Below, piece after piece: positions 1-6,128 of a stretch of 9,383 bases of DNA. A model generated the notes under the pieces. The model did not search any database, was not told the DNA's origin, and saw only the letters and a program-made list of their open reading frames with translations. The first letter of the stretch is position 1; each line of letters opens with the position of its first letter. The translations under genes and the position numbers were made by a program. The DNA is from CBDUQP01 sp965369385 (GTDB lineage Bacteria; Planctomycetota; Phycisphaerae; SM23-33): assembly GCA_965369385.1 (NCBI GenBank), contig CBDUQP010000123.1, forward strand, positions 1 to 9,383. The letters run 5' to 3'.

Positions 1-2
1 TC

Positions 3-1946
3 AAGATGTTTGGGTATAACCTTTGGGTCCATACCCTCCTCAGCCATGACAAAGCCGACCATGTAGCAGATCGCCTTGCCGATGCCGGTGTGAACACCGT
101 TCGCTTTAATGGTGTGTCGATCTTCGGGTACATGTGGGACGGCCGGAAACTCAGCAAGGCGCAGGAGGCTAATCGCGATAACTTTGACTATTTTCTGCAC
201 GCGCTGGCGGAACGTGGGATTTATAGCAACCTGAACCTGCATGCCCGCCGCGATTTCACCAAGGATGCCAAGGTGCCGGCCAGCGGGCCATGGTTCGGCA
301 ACAAGGTCTGCGATATTCTCGAACCAAAGATCGTCCAGCAGCACAAGAAGTTCGCATCAGACCTGCTCAGCCACGTCAATCCGTATCGCAAGAAGAGTTT
401 CGCCGCTGACCCTTCCATCGCCTTCGTCGAGATCAATAACGAAGACAGCCTGTTCATTTGGGACTGGGCGACTTGCATTCCCAAGCTGCCAGCCCACTAC
501 AAGGGCCTCGTGAATGGATACTTCAATGCGTATCTGAAGAAGAAATACGGAACCACCGCTAATCTCCGCGCCAAGTGGGCCGCTCATCTGGGCGAATCAG
601 AATCCATCGAAAAGGGCACCGTGCAGGCGATCATTGGCCCGGACATTACCAAGTATCCCAAGGTGCGTTCGGTGGACCTGTTGCTGTGCCTGCTCGAAGT
701 GGAAGAAAGCTACTGGAACGGGATATACAAGCATTGCAAAGAGGAGGCAGGCTATAAGGGCCTGGTTACCGGTTCCATTATTTTTGGTCCCCTGAGCCTC
801 TATTCGCAGCGTAATATGGACTGGATCGATTGCCACGCCTATTGGGGGCACCCGCGATGGGACAAGGGCGTCAATCGCTGGAACCGCGCCAAGTGGACTC
901 TGCCCTCGCTGTCGATGGCCGACAGCCCCAACGAGACCGTGACTGACCTGGACCCGATCTCCGGCATTATGTTCTTCCAGGCCGCGCAGCAACTCAAAGG
1001 CAAGCCCTTCACCGTGAGCGAGTACAACCACTGCGCTCCGAATGACTATCAAGCCGAGTGCGTGCCAGTGATGGCTTCGTTCGGTGCGATGCAGGATTGG
1101 GACGGTATGTGGTTCTTCCTTGTCCAGAGGCTCAGCCAGAAGCATAAGACGATAGACTGGTTCGATATGGACGTGAATCCGTCCAAGTGGGGCTTCACGC
1201 AGGCAGGGTCTGTGATATTCCGCGATTCGGGTATAACGCCGGCCGCCCAGGTGAAGGAGATGAGCTACTGCGGTACGACCCAGCCGCTTGTTGATCTCGC
1301 ACGCGGGCAGATCAAACGCAACTACGACCTGTACAAGATTCTCGAAGATCGTCAGGGCGTATCCTGGAAGGATTTTCTAAATGTCCGTATGGAAGTGAAC
1401 CTCGACGGCGTCAACAAGCCGGTCGCCGGTGACGCATCCGCCGGCAGGTCGAAGATGATATGGGACTTGGACAATGGGCAGGGCAGATATATCGTCAAGG
1501 GGCCCAGTGCAATGGTCTGGATGGGACGCGCAGCCAGACTCGATGGCAGCGAGAACTTCAAGCTCGAAAGTCCCAGGTTTGCGGTAGTCACGATGAATAC
1601 GATGGATGGTAAGGAGTTCAAGGATTCGAAGAAGATCCTTGTTACTGCGGTATTTAGATGTGAGAACACCGCGGCCGTCTTCAACGAGTGGCGAGATTCC
1701 GTAGGCACTAAGTGGGGAAAGGCACCGATCCTTATCGAGCCCATCACGGGCACAATTAGCGGCCTGGACTTCCTGAAGAAGCGGAAAGTGTTCTTCAGTG
1801 TCGTCAAAGACTGGAAATGCCAAGCCCTCAACTCTGCCGGTGAAGCTATCGCCGAAGTGCCACTGAAGACAGCCGACGATGGCACGTACACACTTCAACT
1901 CGATGGGAAGTACAAGACAATGTGGTATCTGCTGACTGCGAAGTGA
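3..1946 (+). CDS. Glycoside hydrolase, clan GH-A (cellulase/GH5- or GH42-like), 5'-truncated by the window edge
   Basis: Probable polysaccharide-degrading TIM-barrel hydrolase. Numbering here is from the first in-window ATG at position 6. The protein opens abruptly with FGYNL, which in such families normally follows a first strand and a leader, so the real start is probably upstream and any signal peptide is unseen. The early segment with NTVRFNG (residues 30-36) fits barrel strands. The motif VEINNED gives E146 as the likely acid/base, and PFTVSEYNH gives E339 as the likely nucleophile, the classic clan GH-A arrangement at the ends of strands 4 and 7. The region from about residue 430 to 646 looks beta-rich and is probably an accessory sandwich domain. 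The reading frame is intact to the TGA. Substrate cannot be told from sequence. The next gene is 191 bp downstream with its own promoter candidate, so the two need not be an operon. Confidence 0.85.
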   Translation, partial: KMFGYNLWVHTLLSHDKADHVADRLADAGVNTVRFNGVSIFGYMWDGRKLSKAQEANRDNFDYFLHALAERGIYSNLNLHARRDFTKDAKVPASGPWFGNKVCDILEPKIVQQHKKFASDLLSHVNPYRKKSFAADPSIAFVEINNEDSLFIWDWATCIPKLPAHYKGLVNGYFNAYLKKKYGTTANLRAKWAAHLGESESIEKGTVQAIIGPDITKYPKVRSVDLLLCLLEVEESYWNGIYKHCKEEAGYKGLVTGSIIFGPLSLYSQRNMDWIDCHAYWGHPRWDKGVNRWNRAKWTLPSLSMADSPNETVTDLDPISGIMFFQAAQQLKGKPFTVSEYNHCAPNDYQAECVPVMASFGAMQDWDGMWFFLVQRLSQKHKTIDWFDMDVNPSKWGFTQAGSVIFRDSGITPAAQVKEMSYCGTTQPLVDLARGQIKRNYDLYKILEDRQGVSWKDFLNVRMEVNLDGVNKPVAGDASAGRSKMIWDLDNGQGRYIVKGPSAMVWMGRAARLDGSENFKLESPRFAVVTMNTMDGKEFKDSKKILVTAVFRCENTAAVFNEWRDSVGTKWGKAPILIEPITGTISGLDFLKKRKVFFSVVKDWKCQALNSAGEAIAEVPLKTADDGTYTLQLDGKYKTMWYLLTAK

Positions 1947-2060
1947 TCCTCACTGAACAGCAAGTCAGATAACACCCATTCGGGGCTATTACCCTGCCCG
2001 TCTGTATTGGAGCATTGAGCGCCAAAGCAATATTTCGCACAAATTCGCGACTCCTTTGCC

Positions 2061-2089
2061 TTGGACACTGTCGTCCACAAATGTATTAT
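2061..2089 (+). promoter_or_regulatory. Candidate sigma70-type promoter for the O-methyltransferase gene
   Basis: TTGGAC at 2061-2066 is followed by exactly 17 bp and then TATTAT at 2084-2089, a one-mismatch -10. The -35 is weak beyond TTG. An inverted repeat TGGAC-N6-GTCCA (2062-2077) overlaps the -35 and could be a repressor site. The predicted start near 2096 leaves a leader of about 40 nt before the GTG at 2138. Confidence 0.45.
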
Positions 2090-2124
2090 GTGACGATAAG
2101 CATTGAAGAGTGACAATATGCTAT

Positions 2125-2130
2125 GGGAGG
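2125..2130 (+). promoter_or_regulatory. Shine-Dalgarno site that favours a GTG start at 2138
   Basis: GGGAGG lies 7 nt before GTG 2138. The in-frame ATG at 2123 overlaps this motif and has no comparable site of its own, so the GTG is the better start. Confidence 0.6.
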
Positions 2131-2137
2131 TGCGCCT

Positions 2138-2728
2138 GTGTTTCACGACATACCGACTGACATTCTCGATCAGATGCACAAGCTGGAGGGCATCGACTCC
2201 ACAGACCGCAACGATGGCACTGCCCGCATGGAACGCCTGAGGCAGATACCACCCGAGACCGGCAAGTTCGTGGCCATGTGGGCTGCGTCCGCTCCCAAAG
2301 GTCGGTGGGTGGAGATTGGCACGAGCGCAGGATACTCGGCCCTGTGGATATCGCTGGCATGTCGCGAGGTGGGCAGTCGCCTCACTACCTTCGAGATACT
2401 TCCGGAGAAGGTCGAACTCGCGCGCCAGACGTTCGCCGCCGCAGGCGTTGAGGATGTGGTTGAGCTCGTGGCCGCCGATGCCCTCGAACACATCGAGAAC
2501 ATCGAGCAGATATCATTCTGTTTCCTTGATGCGGAGAAGGAAGTCTACGACGACTGCTATGAAGCAGTAGTGCCCAGGCTGGTATCCGGGGGCATACTTG
2601 TCGCCGACAACGCGATCAATCATCGCGACACGCTTCAGCCCATGCTTGATCGGGCTCTGGCCGACAGCCGAGTAGACGCGATGATCGTTCCAATTGGAAA
2701 AGGCGAACTGGTCTGCCGAAAACGATGA
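2138..2728 (+). CDS. Class I SAM-dependent O-methyltransferase, cation-dependent (COMT/CCoAOMT-like family)
   Basis: Transfers a methyl group from S-adenosylmethionine, probably to a hydroxyl of a small catechol-like or other metabolite; the substrate is unknown. Numbering is from the GTG start (196 residues). The SAM-binding motif I is VEIGTSAGYSALWISLA (about 58-74). FEILPEK (85-91) supplies the acidic residue for the ribose hydroxyls. FLDAEKEVY (130-138) and ADN (156-158) match the DADK and DN motifs that bind the divalent metal in this family, giving D131, D157 and N158 as likely ligands. Length is slightly short for the family (about 200-220). It is soluble, with no signal peptide. An in-frame ATG at 2123 would add five residues, but the ribosome-binding site favours the GTG. 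A nested hairpin begins immediately after the stop. Confidence 0.85.
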   Translation: MFHDIPTDILDQMHKLEGIDSTDRNDGTARMERLRQIPPETGKFVAMWAASAPKGRWVEIGTSAGYSALWISLACREVGSRLTTFEILPEKVELARQTFAAAGVEDVVELVAADALEHIENIEQISFCFLDAEKEVYDDCYEAVVPRLVSGGILVADNAINHRDTLQPMLDRALADSRVDAMIVPIGKGELVCRKR

Positions 2729-2782
2729 CCGAAGTTTGCAGCGGCAGGGCTTCGACTCGCCGTGACGCTGCGGGGCCTTCGG
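2729..2782 (+). terminator. Nested inverted repeat just after the methyltransferase stop (terminator-like)
   Basis: The outer arms CCGAAG (2729-2734) and CTTCGG (2777-2782) enclose inner arms GCAGCG (2738-2743) and CGCTGC (2766-2771). All pairs are perfect, separated by a 3/5-nt internal loop. The structure starts at the first base after the TGA. No T-run follows, so a rho-independent terminator is uncertain; an mRNA 3'-end stabiliser or other structured element is equally possible. Confidence 0.4.
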
Positions 2783-2785
2783 TAG

Positions 2786-2953
2786 CATGTTGCCTGCTGT
2801 GAACTGTCCACAGATCTCACCTTCTTCGCATGGGGCGATACGCACTTTGGATACGAGACGCGGTTCGCCGAAGATGATCTTCGCGGCGATATCATACGCC
2901 ATGGGCAACGTCAGTTGGATCGATACCGACGACATTCCCGTGTGGACAGGTAA
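2786..2953 (+). pseudogene. Fragment of a calcineurin-like metallophosphoesterase N-terminus (no start codon, truncated)
   Basis: This open frame (codons in phase with 2789) has no ATG or GTG start and follows a stop at 2783. It encodes STDLTFFAWGDTHFGYETRF and then AEDDLRGDII (about 2807-2896). A hydrophobic strand running into GDTH is motif I of metallophosphoesterases, whose Asp and His bind the first metal. After about residue RGDIIRH the frame becomes arginine-rich nonsense and stops at 2951. A whole enzyme needs over 200 residues more, with GD..D, GNH and GHTH motifs, none of which follow. I read it as the leftover 5' part of a deleted gene. The family call rests on this short stretch only. 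Confidence 0.5.
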
Positions 2954-3125
2954 TGAACCGGGGCACTTTGACCCATCGCATTACGATTCACAGGGCCAGA
3001 TTATTCTGGGCAATCGGTTTGCCAATGAGTTCATAGTAACTCCCGAGCCTGCGACGATGAGCCTGGTTGGCGCAGGGATGCTGACTGTTCTGCGTCGCAG
3101 ACGAGATTTCCGCCGTTGGGTTTAA
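2787..3125 (+). CDS. PEP-CTERM sorting-domain protein, C-terminal remnant (probably a pseudogene)
   Basis: The last 27 residues are a PEP-CTERM tail: PEPAT, a hydrophobic segment MSLVGAGMLTVL, then RRRR. Such tails are recognised by exosortase, which removes them and attaches the protein to the surface. Residues from about 39 onward (GNVSWIDTDD to ANEFIV) look like genuine protein. The first 38 or so residues are an out-of-frame reading of the phosphoesterase fragment, so ATG 2787 is unlikely to be a real start. There is no recognisable ribosome-binding site and no signal peptide, without which a PEP-CTERM protein cannot be exported. ATG 2902 would give about 74 residues but also lacks a good site. 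The simplest reading is the 3' end of a larger gene joined to another gene's 5' fragment by deletion. Confidence 0.5.
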   Translation: MLPAVNCPQISPSSHGAIRTLDTRRGSPKMIFAAISYAMGNVSWIDTDDIPVWTGNEPGHFDPSHYDSQGQIILGNRFANEFIVTPEPATMSLVGAGMLTVLRRRRDFRRWV

Positions 3126-3371
3126 TGCGGCACTTTGGCGACAATGCGGGATTGGCCAGTCCATACCGGAGCGTCTCAGGTATGTATGAAGGAAGAAGAG
3201 TTTTACTGGATAGTTAGGATTGGCTGTCGCGATTTTGTGTGTTCATGTGGGTGTGTGTGGGGCATATCCGGTGGGGATTGTTCGTTGCATAATGGGTAAT
3301 ATGCTTAGTCTTCACGGGCTATATATTTCTCCCTATAGCGTGGAAGTTCTTTCTGCTAAAGGAGAAAGCGT
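3126..3371. other. Intergenic stretch without a recognisable gene
   Basis: No convincing reading frame is seen on either strand. It contains a GT-rich run around 3237-3262. TTTCTCC (3326-3332) is the reverse complement of GGAGAAA (3361-3367), and a competing shorter stem pairs CTTTCT with AGAAAG on the same right arm. It becomes more AT-rich toward the promoter at 3372. Confidence 0.5.
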
Positions 3372-3400
3372 TTGACATTTCTTTGGCATTTGATACTAAT
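3372..3400 (+). promoter_or_regulatory. Sigma70-type promoter for the H-box gene, with a dyad over the -10
   Basis: There is a perfect TTGACA at 3372-3377. About 16-17 bp later is an imperfect -10 in TGATACTAAT (3391-3400), which also carries a TG one base before TACTAA (extended -10 type). A perfect inverted repeat ATACTA-ATA-TAGTAT (3393-3407) covers the -10 and could be an operator. The leader of about 88 nt before GTG 3495 includes CTGATG (3438-3443), complementary to CATCAG (3463-3468). Confidence 0.55.
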
Positions 3401-3494
3401 ATAGTATTGCGTACTTGAATGGTGGGGGTCGAAGGAACTGATGTAGCATCTTTCTGTTGGGGCATCAGCAGGAAGGAGAAAGAGGAGGCGTTTT

Positions 3495-3812
3495 GTGAGC
3501 GATCACGACAAGGACGTAGAGCAACTTCTGCGGGATAATGCTGAACTCAGAGCCAGAGTACTGAAGCTCGAAGACATGCTTGGCGAGTCGGACGGAGTTT
3601 TGGATTGTGCGGGGGCCGAGAAGGGCCAAGCTGATTCGCAGATGGACGACAATCAAATATTTCGTCACGATTTGAACAATCTGTTTACGGTCATTAAGGG
3701 CAATGCGGAGTTGCTGCGAACGTGCCTGCCTGAGGGAGCCCCAGCGTTGGAGTTGGGCGAAGAGATTCTCGCGGCATGCAGCAAAGCGATGGGATTGACA
3801 AGCAAGATATAG
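3495..3812 (+). CDS. Small protein with a coiled coil and a histidine-kinase H-box (HisKA) but no ATPase domain
   Basis: 105 residues from GTG 3495, supported by GAGGAGG at 3482-3488, 6 nt upstream. Residues about 7-29 (VEQLLRDNAELRARVLKLED) form a leucine/charged heptad coiled coil. Residues 55-74 (IFRHDLNNLFTVIKGNAELL) match the phosphoacceptor helix of histidine kinases, with H58 followed by D59 and N61-N62. The second helix follows (about 84-105) and ends at LTSKI, where a normal kinase continues with LLxFSR and then the HATPase_c domain. Reading past the TAG in any frame shows no N, G1 or G2 box. It is therefore either a stand-alone dimerisation/phosphotransfer protein relying on a kinase elsewhere, or the 5' stump of a truncated kinase. 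Its promoter and ribosome-binding site are intact. It is soluble, with no membrane segment. The next gene is convergent. Confidence 0.65.
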   Translation: MSDHDKDVEQLLRDNAELRARVLKLEDMLGESDGVLDCAGAEKGQADSQMDDNQIFRHDLNNLFTVIKGNAELLRTCLPEGAPALELGEEILAACSKAMGLTSKI

Positions 3813-3982
3813 CTCAACAGCATTGCTCACCAGGCGACCTCCTCGCCACCCGATACTCCCACGGCATATACGTGGAAAGCATCATCTGGTACGTGTGCAG
3901 TGTGCCAAGTTCGTCGGCAAACAAACCGGAATAAGCACGAAGAAATGCGCAAACCCAAAAGGCTTTCAGATAGAGTTTAATC

Positions 3983-4903
3983 CTACCTGCTGTTTCTTCG
4001 CATGATAAGACTCATACCACCAATGCCCAGTAACGACAGTGTCAGCGGTTCGGGGGTCTGCACTCCTGTGATGTAGTCCAGAGTTTCGGTCAGGTCACCA
4101 TTAACGCTGGTCATATATCTATCCCATGTATCAGCGTGGATTCCGCCCTGCATCACCTCAAGCCTCATCTGTCCACCGGCTGCGGTTAACCTGTCGTATA
4201 GTAATTGAGAATTTTCCCCAAGCGATACAGATTCATCGGCAGTGCCGGCTATATGCATAATCGGGATGCCGCTACCGATTAACGGTGCGTAAGCATCGAC
4301 AATATTCCCCTGATAAGCGAAGGCTTCTGCATCACCTGCGGTAATGTCTGCTATTACCTCCTCATTGGTAGCAAAACCATAGATTAATTTCAACATTTTC
4401 CAGTAATTACTTTCGGGCCAATTTCCCGGCCAACTCTTAAAATCACAAACGGGAACATTACCGAAAATACCTTGAACTTTGTCAATATTCTGTAAAGCCC
4501 AGTTGTGAATCTGCAAGCCGCCGCGACTTCCGCCTACAAGGACAGCTTCATCAGCCAGATTGTATGTAGTAGTCATTTCCTCATACATTCCGTCCCACAT
4601 CGCTACGGCTTGGGGACTTCCGTACTGATAAACGCCCAAGTCCATGTAAACAACATGATATCCTCGTGCAAGCAATCCGGTATCAATTTCCTTATTGTAC
4701 CCAAACCACAGGGCTCTCATTACCCATGGATTACCTTCCGCTGCCTGGGCGGGAGCATAAACTTGCGTAGCCCTTTCGCTAATTGTCATTTCGTAACGAT
4801 CATAACCTTCCCATGTCCCGTTTGCTCCCGGGAACTGTATGGCGGCATTGGCTGCGACTGTACATATCGATATCACTAAGACAACTAATGAGATATTCCT
4901 CAT
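3983..4903 (-). CDS. Secreted PEP-CTERM alpha/beta-hydrolase (prolyl-oligopeptidase/esterase-like)
   Basis: Probable surface-attached serine hydrolase, likely an esterase; substrate unknown. Numbering is from ATG 4903 (306 residues). A signal peptide occupies residues 1-20 (RNISLVVLVISICTV core, ANA cleavage). LVGGSRGGL holds the nucleophile S126, GTADES the likely acid D223, and QGGIHAD the likely base H256, a complete triad in the expected order. NPWVMRALWFGY and the GYHVVYMDLG stretch resemble alpha/beta-hydrolases found in polysaccharide-degradation loci. The C-terminus is a PEP-CTERM tail, PEPLTLSLLGIGGM then RR. A GTG at 4912 aligns with the start of the neighbouring PEP-CTERM gene, but the ribosome-binding site favours ATG 4903. 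It lies 193 bp downstream of that neighbour on the same strand, with a strong hairpin between them. Confidence 0.85.
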   Translation of the reverse strand: MRNISLVVLVISICTVAANAAIQFPGANGTWEGYDRYEMTISERATQVYAPAQAAEGNPWVMRALWFGYNKEIDTGLLARGYHVVYMDLGVYQYGSPQAVAMWDGMYEEMTTTYNLADEAVLVGGSRGGLQIHNWALQNIDKVQGIFGNVPVCDFKSWPGNWPESNYWKMLKLIYGFATNEEVIADITAGDAEAFAYQGNIVDAYAPLIGSGIPIMHIAGTADESVSLGENSQLLYDRLTAAGGQMRLEVMQGGIHADTWDRYMTSVNGDLTETLDYITGVQTPEPLTLSLLGIGGMSLIMRRNSR

Positions 4904-4911
4904 TCTCTCCA

Positions 4912-4915
4912 CTCC
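4912..4915 (-). promoter_or_regulatory. Shine-Dalgarno site that decides the start of the alpha/beta-hydrolase
   Basis: On the minus strand, GGAG at 4915-4912 is 8 nt upstream of ATG 4903. It overlaps the alternative GTG at 4912-4910, which has nothing suitable further upstream. A second GGAG at 4910-4907 is too close to the ATG. Confidence 0.5.
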
Positions 4916-4923
4916 AATTCAAG

Positions 4924-4953
4924 TTTAGGACCAAATTTAGGATGAATTCCTAA
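4924..4953 (-). promoter_or_regulatory. Repeated half-sites upstream of the alpha/beta-hydrolase gene (possible operator)
   Basis: TTTAGGA occurs twice, at 4924-4930 and 4936-4942 (12 bp apart). The second copy forms a dyad with TCCTAA at 4948-4953 (TTAGGA-TGAAT-TCCTAA). This lies in the leader or promoter region just before the ribosome-binding site. A regulatory role is inferred only from symmetry and position. Confidence 0.3.
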
Positions 4954-5035
4954 TCAGGAAGATGCTGAATTGTACGGCCGATTCAACATAACAGTTCCCG
5001 ACTCTCGCCCTCTTTTTCTCCCCCGATCCCTGCGA

Positions 5036-5066
5036 TGGCGGCACAGGTTTCCGCCCTGTGCCGCCA
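5036..5066 (-). terminator. Strong 12-bp hairpin between the two PEP-CTERM genes
   Basis: The arms TGGCGGCACAGG (5036-5047) and CCTGTGCCGCCA (5055-5066) are perfect complements around a 7-nt loop, TTTCCGC. It starts 30 bp after the stop of the upstream PEP-CTERM gene in the direction of transcription. On the minus strand no T-run follows the stem, so it may be a terminator of reduced strength, an mRNA-stabilising stem that sets different levels for the two genes, or a dispersed palindromic repeat. Confidence 0.5.
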
Positions 5067-5096
5067 CCGGCAGAGATATGAACGTTAAGAATGCTA

Positions 5097-5867
5097 CTAA
5101 GCTGTTTGGCGTCGTCTGCGTCGCAGAATCGACAGGCTACCCACTGCCAGCAGTCCCAGCGTTGTCGGCTCAGGAACTACACCGACTGAAACATCACTCA
5201 GATCAGCAAGGCATTGTGCAGTATTGCCTTCCTGAGCGTGCGAAGTAATCACAAGCTTATCCCCTGCTGTTAACGCCATGTCCTGAAGTTCGGTGACGCT
5301 ACCCAAAGCAATAGTTGCGTTTTCCAAATAACCAGACAACGTCTTAATCAGGGTATAAGTATTCGAAGCATCAAATGTCCCGATCTTAACCTGAACATAA
5401 TGATTTCCGGCAGCGGGGTCACTAAGGAGTAAGTTACCAGATAATGAATAGTCGCCGGTAGCTCCTGCCGTCATGGCCAAAGCGCCAACATAGTCATTTG
5501 TAGCAGTGGTAATACTCCGAAGTTCCGGCTTATTCGCCGCAGCTGTAGAAGCGCTAAAACTATATGATGGATGACCATTTGTGTTTGGTTGTCCTTGCCA
5601 AAACTGCCAACCGTCTCTCCAAACCATTGGAACATAATTGGCGAAGTCAGCGATTACACTTGTATCGTTCCAGCTGGTTCCCGATTCGTCAATACTGTAC
5701 AACGTCCATGCGTTGGTTCCATCTGAGTATGGATTTCCATCCTGGGTTCCATCTGCACCAGTTCCTGCCCATACAGGTACATCGTAATTCACAGCCGCCT
5801 GCGCCTGGACCGCAACAGCCAACACACAAAGCACCAAAACCAACGATATGTTTCTAATTCTCTTCAT
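5097..5867 (-). CDS. Secreted PEP-CTERM protein, probable beta-sandwich, function unknown
   Basis: 256 residues. A typical signal peptide (KRIRN then a hydrophobic core to AVQAQA, cleavage near residue 24) and a full PEP-CTERM tail (PEP at 232-234, TTLGLLAVGSLSIL, then RRRRR) mark it as exported, exosortase-processed and surface-attached. The mature part is rich in Thr, Ser, Asn, Gly and aromatic residues with no charged catalytic pattern, consistent with an all-beta adhesive or binding domain. I recognise no specific family. ATG 5867 is supported by GAGGA on the minus strand with 8-nt spacing. Its first nine residues (MKRIRNISL) match those of the neighbouring alpha/beta-hydrolase, suggesting duplication of the leader. 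A role in surface matrix or glycan binding is a guess from the anchor type. Confidence 0.8.
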   Translation of the reverse strand: MKRIRNISLVLVLCVLAVAVQAQAAVNYDVPVWAGTGADGTQDGNPYSDGTNAWTLYSIDESGTSWNDTSVIADFANYVPMVWRDGWQFWQGQPNTNGHPSYSFSASTAAANKPELRSITTATNDYVGALAMTAGATGDYSLSGNLLLSDPAAGNHYVQVKIGTFDASNTYTLIKTLSGYLENATIALGSVTELQDMALTAGDKLVITSHAQEGNTAQCLADLSDVSVGVVPEPTTLGLLAVGSLSILRRRRRQTA

Positions 5868-6058
5868 CTCATCTTTCCTCTCAAAATAGTAAAATGCTGT
5901 TTCTCAATGAAGCTGACCAAGGACCGTCCTCTGCACACCGATACCAGCAGTACGCAGATCGCCAATCCATCGGACCTGTGCACATCAGGAATCTCGTCTA
6001 CTTCATTCCCTCTGTTTGCGGTGCTCGGAATCGTTTTGCATTCATTCTGTAAGTCTCC

Positions 6059-6076
6059 TTGCAAAAGTTGCAAAAG
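6059..6076. repeat. Tandem 9-bp repeat upstream of the PEP-CTERM gene
   Basis: TTGCAAAAG is repeated exactly twice in tandem (6059-6067 and 6068-6076), in the spacer between the LacI gene stop and the PEP-CTERM gene start. The rest of this 261-bp spacer (5868-6128) holds no convincing gene. The repeat may be a regulator-binding site or chance. Confidence 0.35.
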
Positions 6077-6086
6077 ACATTGTCGT

Positions 6087-6112
6087 GCATAGCGGCTACG
6101 CACCGTCTATGC
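6087..6112 (-). terminator. Hairpin downstream of the LacI-family gene
   Basis: GCATAGCGG (6087-6095) pairs with CCG (6103-6105) and CTATGC (6107-6112) around the loop CTACGCA, with one bulged base at 6106, giving a 9-bp stem. It begins 16 nt after the regulator's stop on the minus strand. The first T-run (TCTTTT) comes only about 8 nt past the stem, so termination is plausible but not canonical. Confidence 0.45.
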
Positions 6113-6128
6113 GGTTCTTCATACTTCC

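Noticed and set aside
597..1145. 182-codon antisense frame within the glycoside hydrolase gene
   Set aside because: It lies wholly within a well-supported gene with catalytic motifs and has no independent signal.
2743..2765. GGGCTTCGACTCGCC, resembling a tRNA T-arm
   Set aside because: The T-stem does not pair properly and no acceptor, D or anticodon arms can be built around it; it belongs to the nested hairpin.
3823..4005. 60-codon plus-strand frame between the H-box gene and the hydrolase
   Set aside because: No ribosome-binding site or domain; it runs into the 3' end of the convergent hydrolase gene. It also does not continue the truncated kinase.
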